This document shows positions 26,473 through 35,775 of a stretch of DNA of 64,000 bases, in pieces. The notes beneath the pieces were generated by a model that saw nothing but the letters and a program-made list of their open reading frames with translations, did not search any database and was not told the origin of the DNA. The stretch spans positions 1 to 64,000 of the forward strand of contig NZ_JWTA01000003.1 in NCBI RefSeq assembly GCF_000813825.1, given 5' to 3'. Position numbers and translations under genes: made by a program. How positions within the stretch are numbered: position 1 is the first letter of the stretch; each line of letters opens with the position of its first letter. Source of the DNA: Chryseobacterium taiwanense (GTDB lineage Bacteria > Bacteroidota > Bacteroidia > Flavobacteriales > Weeksellaceae).

Positions 26473-26506
26473 AAACCCCTAAAATGCAAACGTATTTCAG
26501 GGGTTT
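26473..26506. terminator. Bidirectional terminator, PadR operon versus beta-solenoid gene
   Basis: The arms AAACCCCT (26473-26480) and AGGGGTTT (26499-26506) pair, and the inner bases extend the stem with wobbles. A-rich and T-rich flanks on both sides fit use from either strand. Confidence 0.8.
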
Positions 26507-26519
26507 GTAATTATATATT

Positions 26520-28655
26520 TTAATTTACAGTTGTCAAATAACTACTTACAGTAAATGTAGATGAGGTTCCGCCCGTATAAGTTCCTCCTGTAATATACCC
26601 ATGAGAGTCGGTTCCTCCGGAGATTGTTCCTCCTCTGTAAATGGTATACGTTCCGTTTACAAAATTAGGATCTGTGAAAAGTAAAGTCACTGAATTGCTG
26701 GATCCTGTTCCGTAAAATGAAGGAACTTTATACATTAAGATTGTTTGGTTGGAAGAATTCTTTATATACACATGATTTCCCGCAGTGGTGGTTACTTTTA
26801 CCGATTTCTGCGTTGAAACTGAAGTCGGATTGCTTGTTGCTCCTCCTGTTCCTACAATAATTCCTCCTGTAATATTGAATGTGTTATTGTCGCAATCAAA
26901 ACCTTCTTCGGGAGTTCTAGCTCCATTGGAGATTGTTGTACCTCCAGTGATCGTTAAAGTTCCGTTACTGTCAATACCATCATTGTTTTTTGCGTAGCAG
27001 TAAGTTGTTCCTCCATTAATCACGATTGCATTTGCGGCATTGATTGCATCATCCCAAGTTGAGATTTCCGTAACTCCACCATTAATAGTAAGAATGTTTT
27101 TACTTTCCAATCCCTCACCGCCATCTGAAGTTTGTGTACAGTTGATTGTAATAGTGCCACTATTTACCGTAAGATTCCCTTCCGCTTTTACGGCTTTTGG
27201 ATTGGCGTAATCTGCACTGTTTCCGGATCCTGAAACTAAAAATCGAATTCCTGTAGTGGAAACATTTAAGTTTAATAAGCTATTGGAAGCTCCTATATTT
27301 CCTAAAACAATTTCTCCATCGGCAGAAATTCCTTTTCCTCCAATTCCTGTACTCGTTATGTTTAATGTTCCAGCGTAAATTTTGATATTCGTATCACTTT
27401 TTAAACCTGAAGCAGTATAGGAATCAACAACACCCGATGTATTGGTATATGTAGTTCCTGTTCCTGCATTGTTGATGGTGAAAGTACCTCCGTTAATGAT
27501 AAGCTCTCCGTCTGCTGAAAATCCTTTTCCTCCACTTGCTGTTGAAGCTAACGTCAGATTAAATGTTCCGCTGTTTACCGTGATGACAGCATCTGATTTT
27601 ACTGCGGTAGAATATGAAGGATCATAACCACTTCCTGAAGCTGTAAGAACTGCGGCTCCGGATAATGTCGCTGTTATATTTCCTCCGTTAAAAGTAATAT
27701 TTCCTTTGGCGCTGATTGCTTTCGATTGAGCTCCGGTTAAATTTAAATTAAATGTTCCTCCTGAAATAGTAATTGTATTAGTGCCTGTTTTAATCGCTTT
27801 TACATCTGCAGAAGCTAATGTGGCGGTAATATTTCCTCCTGAAATTGATACAGCAGCATCTCCAGCATCGATAGCATCACCTGTTGCAGTGGTAACTATT
27901 GTTCCGTTGCTCATGACATATCCTTCAGAATGAAACCCGTCTGAAGCAGCAGAGATTACATTAATATTTCCATTCTGAACTTCAATGATAGACGATGTGG
28001 AAACAGCATGTTTTTTAATTCCTTTAATATTTAACGTTCCGGTTCCTGCAAAAATAATTTTGCCATCCGTTTGAAGCGTTCCGTTTTTAGTACTTGAAGA
28101 TCCATCAGTAAGGGAGTTTGTCGTTCCTGACTGAAGAGTAAACGTATGAGTTTGCCCTCCTGTAATATTGATTGCCGATCCTGAAGCATTAGTAATATTC
28201 AGATTATTCATTACAAAAGTTGCAGGTAGGGTAGAGCTCATTGTTAAGCTTCCTGTGGTACTTGTTCCTAATAAATTATATTCCAGATTACTGATCGTTG
28301 CTGTTGAAACAACGTTGACTGTTCCTCCTGTTGCGGTAATATTTACCCCTTGATTTGCATAAGGATTAATGATCGTTGCATTATCTGTACCTTTATAAAT
28401 AATATAAATTTTAGTCAAGTTCACTGCTGTGGAAGTAAAGGTAAGACTATCGACAATAGATTTCGGAAGATTAGGATTTCCCGAATTTCCACTAATGTGA
28501 AATTTGGAATCATTGGTGTCGAATTTAATGCTGTCTACTACTGATGTAGGAGAAGCATACATATTGTTTCCTGAATTGTGTGCAATGATGTTTTGCTGTG
28601 CCTTTATGCTTAAAGATAGAAGCATAGCTACGATAAAATAGATGTGCTTTCTCAT
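26520..28655 (-). CDS. Secreted beta-solenoid protein, carbohydrate-binding domain (DUF4353-like)
   Basis: 711 residues with a signal peptide (1-19, ending IKA-Q). From about 90 to 640 there are repeated turns such as ISGGTFNLNL, INGGTFTINNAG and ITGGTTISNGA, typical of the carbohydrate-binding DUF4353 repeat family. The N-terminus starts NIIAHNSGNNMYASPTSVVD, the style of T9SS-secreted proteins. No standard sorting domain is seen at its own C-terminus (ends SSYLTTVN). The ATG overlaps the stop of the upstream T9SS-domain protein by 4 nt, so they are co-translated. Probably an exported surface or matrix protein. Confidence 0.75.
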   Translation of the reverse strand: MRKHIYFIVAMLLSLSIKAQQNIIAHNSGNNMYASPTSVVDSIKFDTNDSKFHISGNSGNPNLPKSIVDSLTFTSTAVNLTKIYIIYKGTDNATIINPYANQGVNITATGGTVNVVSTATISNLEYNLLGTSTTGSLTMSSTLPATFVMNNLNITNASGSAINITGGQTHTFTLQSGTTNSLTDGSSSTKNGTLQTDGKIIFAGTGTLNIKGIKKHAVSTSSIIEVQNGNINVISAASDGFHSEGYVMSNGTIVTTATGDAIDAGDAAVSISGGNITATLASADVKAIKTGTNTITISGGTFNLNLTGAQSKAISAKGNITFNGGNITATLSGAAVLTASGSGYDPSYSTAVKSDAVITVNSGTFNLTLASTASGGKGFSADGELIINGGTFTINNAGTGTTYTNTSGVVDSYTASGLKSDTNIKIYAGTLNITSTGIGGKGISADGEIVLGNIGASNSLLNLNVSTTGIRFLVSGSGNSADYANPKAVKAEGNLTVNSGTITINCTQTSDGGEGLESKNILTINGGVTEISTWDDAINAANAIVINGGTTYCYAKNNDGIDSNGTLTITGGTTISNGARTPEEGFDCDNNTFNITGGIIVGTGGATSNPTSVSTQKSVKVTTTAGNHVYIKNSSNQTILMYKVPSFYGTGSSNSVTLLFTDPNFVNGTYTIYRGGTISGGTDSHGYITGGTYTGGTSSTFTVSSYLTTVN

Positions 28656-29143
28656 TTTTTTATCAGTTTTAAAACGTTTTGATCTACTTGTACCAGGTAA
28701 AAGCCTGCTGTAAGGTGACTAATGTCTATACTTTCATTCGGAAGATAAGTTCCTGTATGGACGAGCTGTCCGGAAGAAGAATAAATTTTCACCTTCATTC
28801 GGTCATTTTTATCAGAAGTTATTTTGATAAAGTCTGATGTTGGGTTGGGATATAGTTTGGTGTTGTACTCGTTTTTTCCAACCTCCTGAGTCGACAATAC
28901 TGAATTAACAAATGTGATTTTCCTGATGATTGTCATTGGGATAGAAACATCAGTTGCGGTTGCGGAAGTTTTAACTAAAAGATTAGTCGAGGTGAAATAT
29001 AATTTGCCACTATTCTCGATACTGTAATCTTGTGTAGTTCCGTTGTAGTAAGTAATTCTGATTCCTGTCTGTGAAAAATATAAGGTCGCAGTGAGCAGAA
29101 AGAAAATCAGTAAAGATTTACTTAAAAGCTTTAGATTTTTCAT
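28652..29143 (-). CDS. Small secreted protein with T9SS type A sorting domain
   Basis: 163 residues with a signal peptide (1-25, ending YFS-Q). The middle contains GIRITYYNGTTQDYSIENSG and SIPMTIIRKITF. Residues about 90-163 are a T9SS type A C-terminal domain (KLYPNPTSDFIKITS, then KIYSSSGQLVHTG, then LTAGFYLVQVDQ). It precedes the beta-solenoid gene with a 4-nt overlap. The coupled pair suggests both are made together and may act together on the cell surface. A -7 box lies at 29164-29171. Confidence 0.85.
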   Translation of the reverse strand: MKNLKLLSKSLLIFFLLTATLYFSQTGIRITYYNGTTQDYSIENSGKLYFTSTNLLVKTSATATDVSIPMTIIRKITFVNSVLSTQEVGKNEYNTKLYPNPTSDFIKITSDKNDRMKVKIYSSSGQLVHTGTYLPNESIDISHLTAGFYLVQVDQNVLKLIKK

Positions 29144-29163
29144 TGTTATATTATTTTATAGAA

Positions 29164-29171
29164 CAAAAATA
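29164..29171 (-). promoter_or_regulatory. -7 box TATTTTTG for the T9SS/beta-solenoid pair
   Basis: It matches TAnnTTTG, 21 nt upstream of the start at 29143. Confidence 0.45.
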
Positions 29172-29185
29172 AAATTTGCATCACA

Positions 29186-29263
29186 ATGAAAATAAAATTT
29201 GAGGTAAACGGTGAAAATGTGTCGGTAAATGAGAAATATGTACTTAAATTGATTTTATTTTAA
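29186..29263 (+). CDS. Possible 25-residue small ORF or gene remnant
   Basis: An ATG at 29186 opens a 25-codon frame (MKIKFEVNGENVSVNE..., ending LILF). A near-consensus AATTTGC string lies just upstream. The opening resembles the start of 2Fe-2S subunits of aldehyde/isoquinoline oxidoreductases (MKI-F-VNG-x-V-V), so it may be a decayed fragment or a small protein. It lies in the gap between two - strand genes. Evidence is slight. Confidence 0.2.
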   Translation: MKIKFEVNGENVSVNEKYVLKLILF

Positions 29264-29270
29264 GATATTC

Positions 29271-30158
29271 TTATTTTATAAAAACGATGTAAATGTTATT
29301 AATTGTTTCTTTTTGAGTGAAGAATTTTACAAACTCTTTAGGGATGTAATGAACCTCATATTTATTAGGAAATAGAGAGTAGCTTTTATTAAAAAGCTTA
29401 TAATCAAGTTTTTTTCCTTCTGCAATCACAAGGGATTTTTCTGTGGCTAAAGGTGGACCATAGGTAATTTCACCATACATTTTATCTGAACCATTATAAT
29501 CTAATTTTATCAGCTGTTTTTTACCAAGGTTTTCAATGGTATAAATAGCTAATTTTTTATCATAGGAATGAATGTCGGGGCTAAATTCCAATAAGCTTTC
29601 GTATTTCAGAATGTCTTTCGGTACTTCAAGGTGATAATAACCGTCTTTATCTGTTGTTGTGGTATAAACTTTCAAAACTGTAATAAAACTGACTTCTGCA
29701 GGAATCGGTATCCCTTTGTCTGAAGCAATTATTCTTCCTGAAATTACAAAATTGGTATCGTCTTTTTGAGGTTCTTCATCATTGGTTTTTCTCTTTGAAT
29801 CTGCAGATAGTGTTATTTCTTCCGAATGAATTGCTGTAGTTTGAGCGGGATAAGAACTGATCATACTTGCTGTTAAAGCTAATCCAGCGGCTGCTTTTGA
29901 AAAGGTAATTTTTCTTGGAGAACTATTTGCAATTATTCTTTTTTCTTGTAAAGGACGGTTTAATTGATTTTTGAAAAAGATTCCACAGAATTTTTCACCT
30001 TTGTTTTCTTGAATAATCTTTAAAATTTCAGCATCCTTTAAGTTTGAGAGATCTAAAACTTTTTTTGAACATAAGTCGCAATGTTTTCCTCCCGGAACAT
30101 CATGCATATTGTTCAAAGGCTCTTCACAAGGTTTTTCAATTCTCAGATAAGGTCTCAT
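29271..30158 (-). CDS. Cys-motif protein with internal signal-like segment and CarboxypepD_reg-like domain (paralog B)
   Basis: 295 residues. The N-terminal 80-residue module has C11, CDLC at 27-30 and CG at 58-59 (EEPLNNMHDVPGGKHCDLC, then SKKVLDLSNL), a probable metal-binding fold. A basic then hydrophobic stretch at 82-108 (RKITFSKAAAGLALTASMIS, then SYPAQTTA) looks like a signal or anchor placed behind this module. Residues about 136-215 are CarboxypepD_reg-like (SGRIIASDKGIPIPAEVSF). It is homologous along its length to the protein at 30902-31768. It starts 36 nt after the Dph6-like gene. Function unknown. Confidence 0.7.
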   Translation of the reverse strand: MRPYLRIEKPCEEPLNNMHDVPGGKHCDLCSKKVLDLSNLKDAEILKIIQENKGEKFCGIFFKNQLNRPLQEKRIIANSSPRKITFSKAAAGLALTASMISSYPAQTTAIHSEEITLSADSKRKTNDEEPQKDDTNFVISGRIIASDKGIPIPAEVSFITVLKVYTTTTDKDGYYHLEVPKDILKYESLLEFSPDIHSYDKKLAIYTIENLGKKQLIKLDYNGSDKMYGEITYGPPLATEKSLVIAEGKKLDYKLFNKSYSLFPNKYEVHYIPKEFVKFFTQKETINNIYIVFIK

Positions 30159-30194
30159 TGTCTTAGTTTAGAATAAAACGAAAGTTTTAAATTA

Positions 30195-30905
30195 TTATTT
30201 TGAAATCAAATCGCAAAACCAGAAAACATATTCTCCATTTTCTTCATTGTCATCAGTTTTAGGTTTCGGGTATGTTTTTTTGACTATCTCTCCAATTTCA
30301 AATTGAATAGGATTTTTAAAGATCGGGCCATCAAAGGTAAAGGTGTGAAACTCTCCGTTTTCTCCACAAGGATCTACATTTGTTGGTAAATCTTTAATGA
30401 AGTCTTTATCAATAATTCTTCCTGCAAAACTTTTATCTAAATATGTTTCGTTCACACAAGTCACAATGGTTTTAAAGCCTAAGTCTAAAAACTCATGGAT
30501 GAGGTTGGTTGTGTCAATTTTCCATAAAGGGAAAACTCCTTTCATTCCGATGGATTGTAACTGATCTTCTCTATATTTTCTCAAATCTTCTAAAAAAATA
30601 TCTCCAAAAATAGAATGAGTAACCCCTTGAGATTTTATCTTGCTCACGGTTTTATTCATGATTTCACGATATTCCTCCATCGAAGGTTCTTTCGGAATTT
30701 CCATTTTAATTAAAGGAAACCCTAAACTTTCAGCCTGTTTTTCCAATAATGAAACATGAACCCCATGCATAGAGATTCTTTGAAATTCTTGATTAATACT
30801 TGTCAGCAAAGAAGTGATTTCAAATTGGTCTTCCTGTAAAGTTTTGTATAATGCAAGTGCAGAATCTTTTCCGCTGCTCCAGTTGAAAATGGCTTTTGGT
30901 TTCAT
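30195..30905 (-). CDS. Dph6-like ATP-pyrophosphatase (diphthine-ammonia ligase family)
   Basis: 236 residues. The PP-loop is FNWSSGKDSALALYKTL (SGGxDS-type, residues about 7-22). Later segments HSIFGDIFLEDLRKYRED and the closing FHTFTFDGPIFKNPI match COG2102/Dph6-like enzymes. In eukaryotes Dph6 amidates diphthine on EF2. Bacteria lack diphthamide, so the bacterial substrate is unknown, probably an ATP-dependent amidation. Its ATG overlaps the stop of the preceding Cys-motif gene by 4 nt, and a paralog of that gene follows. Confidence 0.85.
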   Translation of the reverse strand: MKPKAIFNWSSGKDSALALYKTLQEDQFEITSLLTSINQEFQRISMHGVHVSLLEKQAESLGFPLIKMEIPKEPSMEEYREIMNKTVSKIKSQGVTHSIFGDIFLEDLRKYREDQLQSIGMKGVFPLWKIDTTNLIHEFLDLGFKTIVTCVNETYLDKSFAGRIIDKDFIKDLPTNVDPCGENGEFHTFTFDGPIFKNPIQFEIGEIVKKTYPKPKTDDNEENGEYVFWFCDLISK

Positions 30906-31768
30906 TTTGTATAAAATAAATATAAGCCGTCCTCTGAAGCCTCGCTATAAACAGCTTTTGCTGTTTTTCCAGAAAAATGGAAAAAATTAAAATTTCTTTG
31001 ATCTAGTTCAGATAATTCTTTTTCATCAATTTCTTCACCATCCACTAAAATAGTGGGCTCGAATTTTTTTGATGAAATACCTCCGGTGATGCTAATAAAA
31101 GTATTGATTTCATTATTCTTAAAAGAAAATTCTTTTTTCCTTAGTTCATCTTTAGTAAGAATGTATTTTTTATCATTGTAGCCTCCAAAATCAAAGTGGA
31201 GTACATTGTTATTTTTTTGAATATAAAAAATGGGAACAATTAATTTGTAGATTCCTTCTTGATTCGTATTAGTTTTAAAAATTTTTCCTTTTGTGATTAA
31301 AGTGACCTGAATATTTTGTAGAGGTTTTCCTGTTTCAGAGTTGATTAATTTTCCGGAAATAATGAAATCTTTATCTGATATTTTTTCTTCTTCAGAATTG
31401 TTTTCTTTTAGATTTTTATTTTGTGAAATTTCTGTTGAAGGATGTTGAATGGTTACCGCATTGGTTTGGATTCCTGTTAAGCTTGCAGCAATTGTCAATC
31501 CCGCAACAAGTCGTGAATAGCCTTTTCTTTTTTCATGATTAATGATGATTCTTTCAGGCCTTGAAAAACTTCTATTTGATTGATGCTGGAAAATTTTTCC
31601 ACAGATTTTCCCGTTCGATATTTCCAAAAGTTGAAAGATTTCATCATTCGTTTTTTGAGTCAAATCCAATACTTTTTTTGAACACAAATCACAAAATTTT
31701 CCTTCAGGAATATTGTGCATGTTGTTCCATTTTTCTTCACAAGGATTTTCTACCTGAAAAATTTTCAT
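30902..31768 (-). CDS. Cys-motif protein with internal signal-like segment and CarboxypepD_reg-like domain (paralog A)
   Basis: 288 residues from the ATG at 31768; a GTG one codon earlier (31771) is possible. Cysteines at 10, 26, 29 and 56 follow the same spacing as paralog B (EEKWNNMHNIPEGKFCDLCS, then KKVLDLT). A basic-hydrophobic segment at about 80-106 (YSRLVAGLTIAASLTGI) follows the module. A CarboxypepD_reg-like domain runs from about 136 (FIISGKLINSETGKPLQNIQ), and an ending like a TonB plug linker (ILVDGEEIDEKELS) is visible. It is the first gene of a three-gene operon with the Dph6-like enzyme and paralog B. Confidence 0.7.
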   Translation of the reverse strand: MKIFQVENPCEEKWNNMHNIPEGKFCDLCSKKVLDLTQKTNDEIFQLLEISNGKICGKIFQHQSNRSFSRPERIIINHEKRKGYSRLVAGLTIAASLTGIQTNAVTIQHPSTEISQNKNLKENNSEEEKISDKDFIISGKLINSETGKPLQNIQVTLITKGKIFKTNTNQEGIYKLIVPIFYIQKNNNVLHFDFGGYNDKKYILTKDELRKKEFSFKNNEINTFISITGGISSKKFEPTILVDGEEIDEKELSELDQRNFNFFHFSGKTAKAVYSEASEDGLYLFYTK

Positions 31769-31798
31769 CACATTTTTTTATAAAGATAATTAAAAAAT

Positions 31799-31828
31799 AA
31801 AACCTCAAAGAAAATTCCATGAGGTTTT
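31799..31828 (-). terminator. Terminator of the IcmF gene
   Basis: A 9-bp stem (31799-31807 with 31820-31828) is followed on the - strand by a T-rich run. It lies 58 nt after the IcmF stop. Confidence 0.75.
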
Positions 31829-31885
31829 AATTTATAATTATTGAACAGTTAGTAGTCAATAATTGTCTGCCCGACACGGGCCGGA

Positions 31886-34800
31886 CTACATATTTCTTCT
31901 GTACTTACCGCCTACTTCGAACAAAGCATTGGTAATTTGCCCAAGAGAACAGTATTTTACGGCATCCATCATTACTTCAAATAAATTTTGCTGATTGATG
32001 GCAGCGTGTTGTAAAGTTTTCAATGCTTCTTCCGATTTATCGTGATTAGAATTCTGGAAGTTGTGAAGCATTTCGATTTGGAATTGCTTTTCTTCCTCAG
32101 TCGAACGGATAACTTCTCCCGGACGAACTGTTGGCGAACCATCTTTTCCTAAGAACGTATTTACTCCGATGATTGGATATTCTCCTGTATGTTTCAACCA
32201 TTCGTAATGCATCGATTCTTCCTGGATTTTTGAACGTTGATACATCGTTTCCATTGCTCCAAGAACACCACCTCTTTCCGTGATTCTGTCGAATTCTGTA
32301 TAAACAGCTTCCTCAACTAAATCCGTCAATTCTTCAATAATAAATGAACCTTGAAGTGGATTTTCATTTTTCGCTAGACCTAATTCTTTATTGATAATCA
32401 ACTGAATTGCCATCGCTCTTCTTACAGACTGCTCGGTCGGAGTTGTAATTGCTTCATCATAAGCATTTGTGTGAAGTGAATTACAGTTATCGTAAATTGC
32501 ATAAAGCGCTTGAAGAGTAGTTCTGATATCGTTAAAATCAATCTCTTGAGCGTGAAGCGAACGTCCCGAAGTCTGAATGTGGTATTTCAACATCTGGCTT
32601 CTTTCGTCAGCTCCGTATTTTAATTTCATTGCTTTTGCCCAGATTCTTCTTGCTACACGCCCGATTACTGAATATTCAGGGTCGATTCCATTGGAGAAGA
32701 AGAATGATAAGTTCGGTGCAAAATCATTAATATCCATTCCTCTTGACAAATAATATTCAACATACGTGAAACCATTTGCCAATGTAAATGCTAACTGAGA
32801 AACCGGATTTGCTCCCGCTTCTGCAATGTGATACCCAGAAATAGAAACTGAGTAGAAGTTTCTTACTTTTTCTTTGATGAAATATTCCTGAACGTCACCC
32901 ATTAATCTCAAGGCAAATTCAGTCGAGAAAATACAAGTGTTTTGAGCTTGGTCTTCTTTTAAAATATCAGCCTGAACGGTTCCACGAACGGTTGCAATGG
33001 TTTTAGCTTTAATTTCAGCATAAGCTTCTGTAGGAATTACTTCGTCTCCCGTGATTCCTAATAATTTTAAACCTAAACCATTATTAGAAGGAGGTAATTC
33101 TCCGTTATATTTTGGTCTTGCTAAACCTTTATCGTCGAATTTTGCTTTTAAAACTTCTTCAACTTTAGATTCTAATTTATGTTCAGCAATATATTTTTCA
33201 ACATTCTGGTCAATCGCCGCATTCATAAAGAAAGCTAGCAACATTGGAGCTGGACCGTTGATTGTCATTGAAACTGAAGTCAACGCATTTACCAAATCAA
33301 AACCTGAGTATAGTTTTTTAGCATCATCTAACGTTGCAATAGAAACTCCAGCATTTCCGATTTTACCATAAATATCCGGTGGTAAAGCAGGGTCTTGTCC
33401 GTAAAGAGTCACCGAGTCGAAAGCGGTAGATAAACGTTTTGCAGGCATTTCTGCAGAAACATAGTGGAATCTTCTGTTGGTTCTTTCAGGACCTCCTTCT
33501 CCGGCGAACATTCTCGTTGGATCTTCTCCGGTTCTTTTGAAAGGATAAATTCCTGCTGTGTAAGGAAATCCTCCCGGAAGATTTTCCTGACCTTTCCATT
33601 TAATCAAATCACCCCAATCATTGTATTTTGGTAAAGCGATTTTTGGAATTCTTAAATGGGATAAAGATTCTGTTGAGGTTTCCACTTTAATTTCTTTTCC
33701 TCTTACAAAGTAAGAATAAAACTCTTCGTGAAACGCCTTTTTCGTATCATCCCAAGTTTTTAGGAAGTCGATATTTTCCTGTTGAAGTTCTTTTTCTGCC
33801 TTTTGATATTCAGCATCTAAAGCTTCATTAGAAATAATATTTTTAACACCTTCAATATGATACATTGTTCTCGCAAGCTCAGCTTGTTTTTCAATGTTTG
33901 CATCATATTGTTTGTTGTTTTCAACAATTTCAGAAAGATAACGAACTCTTTTCGGAGGGATAATTGTTACTTCGTCTGTAATTTCCTGTTCAACAAAACC
34001 TTGTAGATTTAAATCAGCAAATTTATCGTTTACTTTAGAAACCAATCTGTTGTACAATTCTGTTGTTCCATGGTCATTGAACTGAGATGCTTTTGTTGCA
34101 TAAACAGGCATTTCATCCAGTTGCTGTTCCCATAATAAATGGTTTCTCTGGAACTGCTTTCTAACCGCTTGAAGTGCATCAAGAGCACCTCTTTTGTCGG
34201 ATTTATTTAAAGCAACCAAATCTGCATAATCTAGCATGTCGATTTTTTCCAACTGTGTTGAAGCTCCATATTCAGGAGTCATTACGTACATTGAAACATC
34301 TGCAAAATCAGAAACCTCTGAACCGGATTGTCCGATACCTGAAGTTTCAAGGATAATTACGTCTGGATGAGCTAATTTCAAAACATTCAAAGCAGAATGA
34401 ATGAACGGAGAAACAGAAACGTTGTTCTCTCTTGTTGCCATCGAACGCATATAAACTCTTGGATCATTGATCGCATTCATACGAATTCTGTCACCCAAAA
34501 GTGCGCCTCCTGTTTTCTTTTTAGAAGGGTCGATGGAGATGATCGCAATTTTTTTATCGGGGTTTGAACGGATAAAACGTCTTACCAATTCGTCTGTTAA
34601 TGAAGATTTTCCGGCTCCTCCGGTACCTGTAATACCAATGATTGGAATGTTTAGATCTTTTGATTTCTCGTCAATCGCTTGAACTAATTCTGGTTTTTCT
34701 TCTGAGAAGTTTTCTACCGCAGAAATAATTTTTGCAATACTTGTAGAATTTTCAAAACTGATAGAATCTAAATCACTTGCTTCTACTTCTTCTCCTGTCG

Positions 34801-35233
34801 CGAAGTCTGATCTTTTCACCAAATCATCGATCATTCCTTGTAAACCAAGTTCACGACCGTCATCCGGAGAATAAATTCTATCGATTCCGTATGACATGAT
34901 ATCTTCGATTTCTTCAGGCAGGATTACACCGCCACCGCCACCAAAGATTTTGATTTGTGGAGAGTTTTTTTCTCTTAAAAGATCGTAGATGTATTTAAAA
35001 TATTCGTTGTGCCCCCCTTGATAAGAAGTTAAGGCAATCGCATTGGCATCTTCCTGAATAGCTGTATTTACAACTTCCTCTGCAGATTTGTCGTGTCCAA
35101 GGTGAATGACTTCACATCCTGTTCCCTGAATGACACGGCGCATAATATTAATAGCAGCATCATGACCATCGAATAACGATGCAGCAGTCACGATTCTTAC
35201 TTTATTGGTTGGAGTATATTTTTGGGTTTCCAT
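31886..35233 (-). CDS. icmF: Fused isobutyryl-CoA mutase IcmF (B12 domain, GTPase, mutase)
   Basis: 1115 residues from the ATG at 35233 ([11 protein letters not shown]). An upstream TTG at 35263 overlaps the -7 box and is rejected. Domain order: cobalamin-binding (about 10-145, [16 protein letters not shown], HxxG-like region with A in place of G); MeaB-like GTPase chaperone (about 175-415, P-loop [13 protein letters not shown], then [20 protein letters not shown]); mutase TIM barrel (about 510-1080, [20 protein letters not shown]). It interconverts isobutyryl-CoA and n-butyryl-CoA with adenosylcobalamin; the GTPase repairs the cofactor. It stands alone, with a terminator at 31799-31828. Confidence 0.93.
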   Translation of the reverse strand: METQKYTPTNKVRIVTAASLFDGHDAAINIMRRVIQGTGCEVIHLGHDKSAEEVVNTAIQEDANAIALTSYQGGHNEYFKYIYDLLREKNSPQIKIFGGGGGVILPEEIEDIMSYGIDRIYSPDDGRELGLQGMIDDLVKRSDFATGEEVEASDLDSISFENSTSIAKIISAVENFSEEKPELVQAIDEKSKDLNIPIIGITGTGGAGKSSLTDELVRRFIRSNPDKKIAIISIDPSKKKTGGALLGDRIRMNAINDPRVYMRSMATRENNVSVSPFIHSALNVLKLAHPDVIILETSGIGQSGSEVSDFADVSMYVMTPEYGASTQLEKIDMLDYADLVALNKSDKRGALDALQAVRKQFQRNHLLWEQQLDEMPVYATKASQFNDHGTTELYNRLVSKVNDKFADLNLQGFVEQEITDEVTIIPPKRVRYLSEIVENNKQYDANIEKQAELARTMYHIEGVKNIISNEALDAEYQKAEKELQQENIDFLKTWDDTKKAFHEEFYSYFVRGKEIKVETSTESLSHLRIPKIALPKYNDWGDLIKWKGQENLPGGFPYTAGIYPFKRTGEDPTRMFAGEGGPERTNRRFHYVSAEMPAKRLSTAFDSVTLYGQDPALPPDIYGKIGNAGVSIATLDDAKKLYSGFDLVNALTSVSMTINGPAPMLLAFFMNAAIDQNVEKYIAEHKLESKVEEVLKAKFDDKGLARPKYNGELPPSNNGLGLKLLGITGDEVIPTEAYAEIKAKTIATVRGTVQADILKEDQAQNTCIFSTEFALRLMGDVQEYFIKEKVRNFYSVSISGYHIAEAGANPVSQLAFTLANGFTYVEYYLSRGMDINDFAPNLSFFFSNGIDPEYSVIGRVARRIWAKAMKLKYGADERSQMLKYHIQTSGRSLHAQEIDFNDIRTTLQALYAIYDNCNSLHTNAYDEAITTPTEQSVRRAMAIQLIINKELGLAKNENPLQGSFIIEELTDLVEEAVYTEFDRITERGGVLGAMETMYQRSKIQEESMHYEWLKHTGEYPIIGVNTFLGKDGSPTVRPGEVIRSTEEEKQFQIEMLHNFQNSNHDKSEEALKTLQHAAINQQNLFEVMMDAVKYCSLGQITNALFEVGGKYRRNM

Positions 35234-35260
35234 AAAAAATCTAGAAAATTTCTGAATTCC

Positions 35261-35268
35261 CAAATATA
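35261..35268 (-). promoter_or_regulatory. -7 box TATATTTG, fixes the icmF start
   Basis: It overlaps the alternative TTG start at 35263 and lies 28 nt before the ATG at 35233. Confidence 0.55.
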
Positions 35269-35416
35269 ATAATAAAATAGTAACCGCTTATTTTAGTTTA
35301 AATTATTGATATTAAAATTGTTGTGTTGGTTTTGTTAATTAAATGTTTACCCACGGAACAAACATTCGTTTAGAAATGAACGTGTATTCATTTTTAAATT
35401 CTCAAATTAATTTCTC

Positions 35417-35424
35417 TACTTTTG
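35417..35424 (+). promoter_or_regulatory. -7 box TACTTTTG for the small membrane protein gene
   Basis: It matches TAnnTTTG, 19 nt before the ATG at 35443. Confidence 0.6.
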
Positions 35425-35442
35425 CACCATATTATATAAGGT

Positions 35443-35775
35443 ATGAAAAAAGCATTGCTGTATTTTGCGTTGGGAACTGTTTTGAGTTTTTTAATTAACT
35501 ATTTCTTTTACAGTTCAGAAAACCTTGGTCTTGATATTTATTATGCTTTGGCTTTCGGTATTGCATGGGGAATTGCCTATTATCTGGATACTCCAAATTT
35601 TACTTTGCCAAAAAAGTTGGGACTTTCTTTTTTAGCAATGGCAGTGTTGGTATTTGTCGGAGCTTTACTATTTAACCTTGAATTGGCGATTCCTTCTATC
35701 CTTAAATTTTCTACTGTATTTGTAGCGTATTATTTAATTGCGAGTTTCAGAGCAAATAAAACACTTCGTGATTAA
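35443..35775 (+). CDS. Small integral membrane protein of unknown function
   Basis: 110 residues with four hydrophobic helices (about 4-22, 30-46, 55-75, 83-102: LLYFALGTVLSFLINYFFY; YYALAFGIAWGIAYYLD; LSFLAMAVLVFVGALLF; ILKFSTVFVAYYLIASF). Little soluble sequence is exposed. It fits small inner-membrane proteins of Bacteroidota with no assigned role. It converges on the DUF3667 gene; the two stops overlap by 4 nt and no terminator separates them. Confidence 0.7.
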   Translation: MKKALLYFALGTVLSFLINYFFYSSENLGLDIYYALAFGIAWGIAYYLDTPNFTLPKKLGLSFLAMAVLVFVGALLFNLELAIPSILKFSTVFVAYYLIASFRANKTLRD

